A stretch of 6,764 bases of DNA from an uncultured Panacagrimonas sp. Its GTDB lineage: Bacteria > Pseudomonadota > Gammaproteobacteria > Nevskiales > Nevskiaceae. A program made the position numbers and the translations under genes. Shown here one piece after another: positions 1-4,652 of the stretch. The stretch covers positions 1 to 6,764 of the forward strand of contig CAMLNE010000239.1 in assembly GCA_946481265.1 (NCBI GenBank), read 5' to 3'. The notes beneath the pieces are model-generated. The model was not told where the DNA came from, made no database searches, and saw nothing but the letters and a program-made list of their open reading frames with translations. The stretch's first letter is position 1. Every line of letters begins with the position of its first letter.

Positions 1-1
1 A

Positions 2-1936
2 GGCCAGGAATTCTTCCCGCTTACCGTCGACTACATGGAGCGCACCTACGCCGGCGGCCGCATTCCGGGTGGGTTCTTCAAGCGTGAAGGCCGTCCCAGC
101 GAACGCGAGACGCTGACCTCGCGCCTGATCGACCGTCCGATCCGTCCGCTGTTTCCGGAAGGCTTCTTCAACGAGATACAGATCGTGGCGACCGTGCTGT
201 CGCTGAACCCGGAAGTCGATGCCGACATCCCCGCCATGATCGGTGCATCCGCTGCACTGTCCCTGTCCGGCGTTCCCTTCCAGGGGCCGATCGGCGCGGT
301 GAAGGTCGGCTACGCGAATGGCGAGTACATCCTCAATCCTTCCGCCACGCAGCAGGAGACCTCCGAGCTGGATCTGGTCGTCGCCGGCACGCAGGACGCC
401 GTGATGATGGTGGAGTCCGAGGCCAAGCAGCTCTCCGAGGACGTGATGCTCGGCGCGGTGCTGTTCGGCCACGAGCAGATGCAGATCGCCATCCGTTCGA
501 TCAACGAACTCGTCGCGGTCGCAGGCAAGCCGAAGTGGGACTGGAAGGCGCCCGCTGCCAATGCCGGGCTGGACGAAGCGGTCGCGGCGTTCAAGGGCGA
601 CATCACCAACGCCTACGGCGTGGCCGACAAGCAGGCGCGGCACGATGCCATTGGCGCGGTTCGCGCCAAGATGCTTGAAGCGCTTTGCTCCGGCGATGCG
701 CCGAAGTTCGACGCCGACGCGGCTGAGACGGCGTTCCATGACCTCGAGGCCGTGGTCGTGCGCAACCGCATCATCGAAGGCCATCCTCGTATCGACGGTC
801 GCGATACGCACACTGTCCGTCCGCTCAGCATCGCGGCCAGCGTACTTCCGCGTACGCACGGCTCTGCGATCTTCACGCGTGGCGAAACCCAGGTGCTCGC
901 CGTCGTCACGCTGGGCACCGGCAAGGATGCGCAGCTGATCGACGCCATGGAAGGCGAGTGGCGCGAGCCGTTCATGCTGAACTACAACTTCCCCCCGTAC
1001 AGCGTGGGCGAGACCGGCCGTCTCAATGCACCGAAGCGCCGCGAGATCGGTCATGGTCGCCTTGCCAAGCGTGGCCTGGCCGGCGTGATGCCGGACCTGG
1101 ACAGGGAGTTCCCTTACGTCGTGCGTGTCGTCGCCGAGACCACCGAGTCCAACGGCTCGTCCTCCATGGCGTCGGTTTGCAGCTCCTGTCTGGCCATGAT
1201 GGACGCCGGTGTGCCGCTCAAGGCGCCGGTCGCCGGCATCGCGATGGGCCTGATCCTCGAGGGCCAGAAGTTTGCCGTGCTCACCGACATCCTTGGTGAT
1301 GAAGATCATCTCGGCGACATGGATTTCAAGGTGGCGGGTTCGCGCAACGGTGTGACCGCGCTGCAGATGGATATCAAGATCACCGGCGTGAACGGCGAGA
1401 TCATGCGTCAGGCACTCGCCCAGGCGAAGGTTGCGCGTATGCACATCCTCGACCAGATGGAACAGGTGCTGCCGTCGGCACGCTCGGAGATGTCGCCGTA
1501 CGCGCCGCGCATCACCACCATCAAGATCCATCCCGACAAGATCCGCGAAGTCATCGGCAAGGGTGGCGTCACGATTCGCTCGATCACCGAGGAGACCGGT
1601 TGTTCGATCGACATCGACGACGACGGCACCATCAAGATTGCCGCCGTCGACCGTTCGCAGGCCGAAGCGGCGATTGCGCGCATCAACGCGCTGACGCGTG
1701 ACGTCGAAGTCGGTGCGATCTACGAGGGCAAGGTCGCCAAGCTGATGGACTTCGGCGCGTTCGTGACGATCTCCCCGGGCAAGGATGGGCTCGTGCACAT
1801 CTCGCAGCTCGCCGAGAAGCGAGTGGAGAAGGTCGAGGACGTGGTCAAGGAAGGCCAGACCGTGCGCGTGAAGGTGCTCGAGGTCGACAAGCAGGGTCGC
1901 ATCCGGCTGTCGATGAAGGCGGTCGACGTCGCCTGA
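2..1936 (+). CDS. pnp: Polynucleotide phosphorylase (PNPase), 5'-truncated by window edge
   Basis: Phosphorolytic 3'-to-5' exoribonuclease that degrades mRNA to nucleoside diphosphates; in this family a trimer, often associated with the RNA degradosome. The reading frame is open from base 2, beginning [11 protein letters not shown], which matches E. coli PNPase from about residue 53, so roughly 50 N-terminal residues lie outside the window. The ATG at base 35 is internal. In order: first RNase PH core, all-alpha linker, second RNase PH core from RIDGRD (about base 790), KH domain with GKGG loop (1556-1567), and S1 domain (about 1712-1927). The catalytic core is intact: [13 protein letters not shown] phosphate-binding segment, and Asp, Asp and Lys codons at 1304, 1322 and 1328 equivalent to E. 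coli D486, D492 and K494. The protein stops just after the S1 domain and lacks the short Ala/Pro/Glu tail of E. coli PNPase. The 5' leader, where pnp autoregulation usually acts, is not visible. Confidence 0.98.
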   Translation, partial: GQEFFPLTVDYMERTYAGGRIPGGFFKREGRPSERETLTSRLIDRPIRPLFPEGFFNEIQIVATVLSLNPEVDADIPAMIGASAALSLSGVPFQGPIGAVKVGYANGEYILNPSATQQETSELDLVVAGTQDAVMMVESEAKQLSEDVMLGAVLFGHEQMQIAIRSINELVAVAGKPKWDWKAPAANAGLDEAVAAFKGDITNAYGVADKQARHDAIGAVRAKMLEALCSGDAPKFDADAAETAFHDLEAVVVRNRIIEGHPRIDGRDTHTVRPLSIAASVLPRTHGSAIFTRGETQVLAVVTLGTGKDAQLIDAMEGEWREPFMLNYNFPPYSVGETGRLNAPKRREIGHGRLAKRGLAGVMPDLDREFPYVVRVVAETTESNGSSSMASVCSSCLAMMDAGVPLKAPVAGIAMGLILEGQKFAVLTDILGDEDHLGDMDFKVAGSRNGVTALQMDIKITGVNGEIMRQALAQAKVARMHILDQMEQVLPSARSEMSPYAPRITTIKIHPDKIREVIGKGGVTIRSITEETGCSIDIDDDGTIKIAAVDRSQAEAAIARINALTRDVEVGAIYEGKVAKLMDFGAFVTISPGKDGLVHISQLAEKRVEKVEDVVKEGQTVRVKVLEVDKQGRIRLSMKAVDVA

Positions 1937-2030
1937 GCCGAAAGGTTCCGTGATCGGCTTGCGAACGTGAAGTCGATCACGCAAAATCTCATGACGCGCT
2001 GATCAAGTCATGAAGGGTCGCAAGGCCCGC

Positions 2031-2054
2031 AAAAGAGCCCCCGTAAACGGGGGC
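2031..2054 (-). terminator. Intrinsic-type terminator, minus strand (phaR side)
   Basis: Read on the minus strand, a perfect 7-bp stem GCCCCCG/CGGGGGC with a 4-base TTTA loop (2054-2037) is followed by TCTTTT (2036-2031), the usual GC stem plus U-tract layout. The plus strand has no T-tract after the stem, so polarity is clear. It lies about 185 bases past the phaR stop. It could end a long phaR transcript or a separate small minus-strand RNA starting near 2150. Confidence 0.6.
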
Positions 2055-2116
2055 GAGTGCGAGGAAGGCGCAACACCTTCCTGGAAGGAGATTCAAAAAA
2101 GAACTTAATAGACCTG

Positions 2117-2140
2117 GAGCGCCATTGGCGCTCTTTCCTT
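2117..2140 (+). terminator. pnp: Candidate intrinsic terminator, plus strand (pnp side)
   Basis: A perfect 7-bp stem GAGCGCC/GGCGCTC with a 3-base ATT loop is followed on the plus strand by TTTCCTT. The T-tract is interrupted, so it is weaker than the opposing terminator at 2031-2054. It sits about 180 bases after the pnp stop, beyond the minus-strand terminator, so if both work the convergent transcripts overlap by about 100 bases. Confidence 0.45.
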
Positions 2141-2150
2141 CCCCCTTGAT

Positions 2151-2167
2151 TGTTGCACTGCAATAAC
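2151..2167. promoter_or_regulatory. PhaR-operator-like dyad
   Basis: The core TTGCACTGCAA (2153-2163) is a perfect palindrome around a central C, extended to the near-symmetric TTGTTGCACTGCAATAA (2150-2166). PhaR-type regulators are known to bind TGC-rich dyads upstream of phasin and phaR genes, and phaR lies next door, so PhaR is the natural candidate ligand. The site is downstream of the phaR stop rather than in its promoter, and no phasin ORF follows on either strand. The match is by pattern only. It also overlaps a 6-bp inverted repeat (2155-2160/2167-2172). Confidence 0.4.
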
Positions 2168-2237
2168 AGTGCGGGGCCAGGTCTGAAGTTGGTGGAGCCC
2201 CCAGCAGCGAGATCCGTCCCCACCAGTGGCAGGTCGA

Positions 2238-2741
2238 TCAGTCGTCGACGTCGATGCGGGGCTGCTTGTTGAGCTTGGTGCGCGGGAGATTCTTCAGGAA
2301 TTCCTGGCGGATCGTGCGCCAGATCGGGACCTGACGGTCCGCCAGTTCCTTGAGTGCATGCAGCGGCTGCTGGGCCTGGCCCAGCATTCCGCGGAGTTGT
2401 TCCGTGAAATTTCCCTGCTGTTGCATGAACAGCTGCAGGGACAGCTCCAGATAGCGGCTGATGCTGTTCTGCATCGGGTCGCCATAGAAACGGACGATGA
2501 AGGTCAGCAGGTCGGTGGTGAAGATCGGATCACCACCTTCTTCCTGTTCGGCAATGACCTGCAGCAGGATGGTTCGCGTGATGTCCTCGCGCGTTCGCTT
2601 GTCCTCCACCCGGAATCTCACGTTCTGCAGCACCAGCTGCCGCACCTCTTCCAGCGTGATGTAGCGGCTGATCTCGGTGTCGTAGAGACGACGATTCGGA
2701 TACTTCTTGATGACGCGCAGATCAGTCATGATCGAAGCCAT
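2238..2741 (-). CDS. phaR: Polyhydroxyalkanoate synthesis regulator PhaR
   Basis: DNA-binding repressor that in characterised bacteria also binds PHA granules and controls phasin and its own expression. The 167-residue protein has the hallmark RVIKKYPNRRLYDTEISRYI at about residues 9-28, the start of the PHB/PHA accumulation regulator DNA-binding domain (to about residue 68). A second PHB_acc-type segment follows (about 72-112, including DLLTFIVRFYGDPMQNSISRY). The C-terminal part is amphipathic and charged and ends in an acidic DVDD tail. Length is typical of gammaproteobacterial PhaR. Start: ATG at 2741 is used; a second in-frame ATG at 2729 (residue 5) is also possible because neither has a strong Shine-Dalgarno sequence. 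It faces pnp and follows gluQRS on the same strand, 52 bases apart. No phaA, phaB, phaC or phasin gene is in the window. Confidence 0.93.
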   Translation of the reverse strand: MASIMTDLRVIKKYPNRRLYDTEISRYITLEEVRQLVLQNVRFRVEDKRTREDITRTILLQVIAEQEEGGDPIFTTDLLTFIVRFYGDPMQNSISRYLELSLQLFMQQQGNFTEQLRGMLGQAQQPLHALKELADRQVPIWRTIRQEFLKNLPRTKLNKQPRIDVDD

Positions 2742-2774
2742 GTTGCACCGCGCTAAGAATGCCAGAATCGGCCG

Positions 2775-2802
2775 TCTATAACAAAGGCTTACGTCACTTC
2801 AA
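2775..2802 (-). promoter_or_regulatory. phaR: Predicted sigma-70 promoter of phaR
   Basis: On the minus strand a -35-like TTGAAG (2802-2797) and a -10-like TATAGA (2780-2775) are separated by 16 bases, putting transcription start near 2768, about 27 bases before the phaR ATG. The -35 box lies inside the last codons of gluQRS, immediately before its stop codon (2796-2794), so phaR can be transcribed separately from gluQRS. The leader also contains TTGCAC-type sequence at 2743-2748 (plus-strand reading), a possible PhaR half-site. Confidence 0.55.
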
Positions 2803-3636
2803 CGGGCCTTCCGGAATTCGCTCCGGCCGCCATAGCCGCCGCGCGCTGTCGAGCAGCTCCACCGGTGTCGCGGAATTCGCCCGTGGCGGCTGCGGCTGAC
2901 CGAGCAGGGCCAGGGCGCGAAGCAGGTTATGCGTCGTGGTGGAAGCCTCGAGCGGCTGCGCCTCGTTGCGTTTGCTCAGCTTGCTGCCGGCCTCGTCGAG
3001 GATCACCGGCAGATATCGATACCGCGGGACCGGCTGGCCAAGTTCGCGCAGCAGATGTGCCTGTCGTCGACCCGAAAGCACGAGGTCGGCGCCGCGGACC
3101 ACGTCGGTGATGCCCTGCGCCGTTTCGTCGACCGCACACGCCAGCTGGTAGGCCAGTTGACCATCGCGACGTCGTACGACGAAGTCGCCGCAGGTATCCA
3201 TCGCAGCTTCGCCCACGCGTAGACGGAGCGCGGAATCCTGCTCTCCATATCCGGCGTCGCGGCAGGTACCGGGGTAGGGCGGTTCGACGTCTTCGCGTGT
3301 CGGATCGCAGAGTGCGGCGAGCTGGGCCCGCGTGCATCGACACGCATACACCCGCCCACGGCGACGCAGCGTCTCCAGCGCTGCCTCGTATTCCGCCACG
3401 TGTTCGGACTGGCGGCGTAGGGGCCCGTCCCAGACCAGGCCATGGCCTTCGAGCTGACGCAGGATTGCCGACTCCGCGCCGGGCCGCACACGCGGGCGAT
3501 CAAGATCATCAATGCGCAGCAGCCACCGGCCGCCACTGGCACGAGCATCCAGCCAGCTTCCCAGGGCCGTCACCAGCGAGCCGAGGTGGAGTTCGCCCGA
3601 AGGCGTGGGAGCAAAACGGCCGACGTAATGCGACAT
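2794..3636 (-). CDS. gluQ: Glutamyl-queuosine tRNA(Asp) synthetase
   Basis: A truncated GluRS paralogue that activates glutamate without tRNA and attaches it to queuosine-34 in the anticodon of tRNA(Asp); cytoplasmic. The 280-residue protein has only the catalytic part of a class I GluRS and no anticodon-binding domain, as expected. Visible signatures: RFAPTPSGELHLGSL (residues 7-21) with the HIGH-type HLGS, RIDDLD (41-46), a zinc-site pattern of C99, C101, Y121 and C125 (CxC...YPGTC), and a KMSKS-like KLSKR at 219-223. The start ATG at 3636 gives the conserved N-terminus MSHYVGRFAPTPSG, although no clear Shine-Dalgarno sequence precedes it. In many gammaproteobacteria this gene follows dksA; here it is divergent from a HAD phosphatase gene and upstream of phaR. 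Confidence 0.95.
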   Translation of the reverse strand: MSHYVGRFAPTPSGELHLGSLVTALGSWLDARASGGRWLLRIDDLDRPRVRPGAESAILRQLEGHGLVWDGPLRRQSEHVAEYEAALETLRRRGRVYACRCTRAQLAALCDPTREDVEPPYPGTCRDAGYGEQDSALRLRVGEAAMDTCGDFVVRRRDGQLAYQLACAVDETAQGITDVVRGADLVLSGRRQAHLLRELGQPVPRYRYLPVILDEAGSKLSKRNEAQPLEASTTTHNLLRALALLGQPQPPRANSATPVELLDSARRLWRPERIPEGPLK

Positions 3637-3705
3637 GTCGAGGTCAGGCGGGGAAGCGTTCGCTGCACCGTCGCAAAATCAGCATGAGAAAGCAACGCGA
3701 ACCGT

Positions 3706-3732
3706 TTGATTGCATGGAGGATGTGTTAGGCT
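3706..3732 (+). promoter_or_regulatory. Weak promoter candidate for the CbbY-like gene
   Basis: A -35-like TTGATT (3706-3711) and a -10-like TAGGCT (3727-3732) are spaced 15 bases apart, with TG one base before the -10 as in extended -10 promoters. The -10 matches the consensus poorly and the spacer is short. If real, transcription would start near 3739 and give a leader of about 80 bases that includes the hairpin at 3783-3818. Confidence 0.25.
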
Positions 3733-3782
3733 GCCTTTGTCATGTCAGCACGTCGTGCGATGTCGCAATGCAACCGCCCTGC

Positions 3783-3818
3783 GGAAGATCCTCCGTCGTC
3801 AGACCGGAGGGATCTGCC
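3783..3818 (+). promoter_or_regulatory. Hairpin masking the Shine-Dalgarno sequence
   Basis: AGATCCTCCG (3786-3795) pairs with CGGAGGGATCT (3805-3815) with one bulged G and a 9-base loop (3796-3804). GG (3783-3784) can also pair with CC (3817-3818) across an A-G mismatch. The right arm contains GGAGGG (3806-3811), the Shine-Dalgarno sequence 7 bases before the GTG start at 3819. When folded, the ribosome site is double-stranded right up to the start codon, which would lower translation until the structure opens. No T-tract follows, so it is not an intrinsic terminator. Confidence 0.55.
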
Positions 3819-4604
3819 GTGAGCCTCCGGGCCCTGCTGCTCGACGTCGATGGAACGATTGCCGATACCGAGCGACACGGTCATCGACCGGCCTACAACC
3901 GCGCATTCCGCAAGCTGGGCCTCTCGTTCCGCTGGGGGCCGAAGCTCTACCGCAAGCTCCTAGAGCAGCCTGGCGGCAAGGAGCGGCTGCTGCACTACGT
4001 GGAACACTACAAGCCCCAGCTCGGCGAGCACGCAGCGGCCTACGCGGCCGATCCGCAGGCCTGGGTGAAGAAGGTGCACGCCCTCAAGTCGCATTACTTC
4101 CAGCGCTATCTGCGCAAGGGACAGGTCCCCCTGCGTCCGGGCGTCGCGCGGCTGATCCGCGAGGCCGATGCCGCCGGAATGCGCGTGGCGCTGGTCAGCA
4201 ACGCGAGCCGGGCGAGTCTCAAGCCGGTGCTGCGATACGGCCTGGGAGAAGACCTTGCGGAACGCATCGACCTGATCGTCAGCGGCGAGGATGTCGAGCA
4301 GAAGAAGCCGGCTCCCGACACCTATCTGCTGGCCTTGTCCAAGCTCGGGCTGGACGCGCGCGAGTGCGTCGCCCTGGAAGATTCGGCGATCGGTCTTCGT
4401 GCGGCAGTCGCGGCCGGCATCCCGACCATCGTCACCACCAATGCGAACACTGTGGGTGACGACTTCTCCAACGCCATGATGGTGCTCGACGGTTGCGGTG
4501 AGCCGGATCAGCCGGTTCGTTCGGTGCGCGGCCCGCTGGAAGGTCCTTGCCTGACACTCGCCCAGATCCAGGGATTCACCGAGGCCGCTCGCGGGAACGG
4601 CTGA
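3819..4604 (+). CDS. HAD-superfamily phosphatase, CbbY-like
   Basis: Predicted Mg-dependent sugar-phosphate phosphatase of the haloacid dehalogenase superfamily; CbbY members dephosphorylate xylulose-1,5-bisphosphate, an inhibitor of RuBisCO. The 261-residue protein shows all four HAD motifs: DVDGT with D9 and D11, VSNAS with S127, KKPAPD with K162/K163, and LEDSAIG with E187 and D188. The cap insertion between motifs I and II has the CbbY-type DTERHGHRPAYNRAF and PGGKERL. The start is GTG at 3819: it has a good GGAGGG Shine-Dalgarno 7 bases upstream and leaves the usual short lead (VSLRALLLDVDGT) to motif I. The frame is open much further upstream, but that part is antisense to gluQ. No RuBisCO or Calvin-cycle gene is visible, so the true substrate is uncertain. 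The oxidase gene begins 48 bases downstream. Confidence 0.88.
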   Translation: MSLRALLLDVDGTIADTERHGHRPAYNRAFRKLGLSFRWGPKLYRKLLEQPGGKERLLHYVEHYKPQLGEHAAAYAADPQAWVKKVHALKSHYFQRYLRKGQVPLRPGVARLIREADAAGMRVALVSNASRASLKPVLRYGLGEDLAERIDLIVSGEDVEQKKPAPDTYLLALSKLGLDARECVALEDSAIGLRAAVAAGIPTIVTTNANTVGDDFSNAMMVLDGCGEPDQPVRSVRGPLEGPCLTLAQIQGFTEAARGNG

Positions 4605-4611
4605 GCGGCCC

Positions 4612-4617
4612 TATACA
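4612..4617 (+). promoter_or_regulatory. Possible -10 element upstream of the AGPS-like gene
   Basis: TATACA lies 36 bases before the ATG at 4653, in the only non-coding gap between the two genes. No acceptable -35 sequence is found at the right distance (it would fall in the last codons of the CbbY-like gene), so co-transcription from upstream is equally likely. Confidence 0.2.
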
Positions 4618-4652
4618 CTCGGCATCTCGGGATCGGAACAGGACGACACGGG

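Larger units (their letters stand above)
1937..2237. other. Convergent pnp/phaR intergenic region, rich in inverted repeats
   Basis: No coding region is supported in these 301 bases. Six inverted repeats follow one another: 1949-1956/1974-1981 (8 bp), 1989-1995/2007-2013 (7 bp), 2037-2043/2048-2054 (7 bp, GC-rich), 2062-2068/2076-2082 (7 bp), 2117-2123/2127-2133 (7 bp) and 2155-2160/2167-2172 (6 bp). The third and fifth look like terminators of opposite polarity. A Shine-Dalgarno-like GGAAGGAG at 2083-2090 has no start codon or ORF after it. The region could hold overlapping 3' untranslated regions of the two convergent genes, a small RNA, or both. Confidence 0.75.
3637..3818. other. Divergent region between gluQ and the CbbY-like gene
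   Basis: These 182 bases separate two divergent genes. On the plus strand a weak promoter candidate (3706-3732) and a hairpin over the ribosome site (3783-3818) are visible. No convincing minus-strand promoter for gluQ was found. The right half is open in the frame of the downstream gene from ATG 3714 onward, so a longer N-terminus is formally possible, but its composition (several Cys, no family similarity) argues against coding. TCGCAATGCAA at 3763-3773 differs by one base from the PhaR-like dyad core at 2153-2163. Confidence 0.5.

Noticed and set aside
1949..1981. First inverted repeat after pnp as the pnp terminator
   Set aside because: The stem is 8 bp but the loop is 17 bases and no T-tract follows on the plus strand, so it does not fit an intrinsic terminator.
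2083..2105. GGAAGGAG followed by an A-rich stretch, like a ribosome site for a small plus-strand gene
   Set aside because: No ATG, GTG or TTG follows at a usable distance and the sequence soon hits stops and the terminator hairpin, so no ORF can be supported.
2008..2223. Minus-strand ORF of 71 codons in the intergenic region
   Set aside because: It runs through the terminator hairpins, has no ribosome site and shows no family-like features.
2226..2756. Plus-strand ORF of 176 codons opposite phaR
   Set aside because: It is the antisense shadow of phaR, whose minus-strand protein has the full conserved PhaR N-terminal signature; the shadow protein has no recognisable domain.
3297..3818. Long upstream extension of the CbbY-like reading frame
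   Set aside because: This part is antisense to gluQ and then non-coding leader; it adds about 174 residues absent from the HAD family, while GTG 3819 has a good Shine-Dalgarno and gives the normal length.
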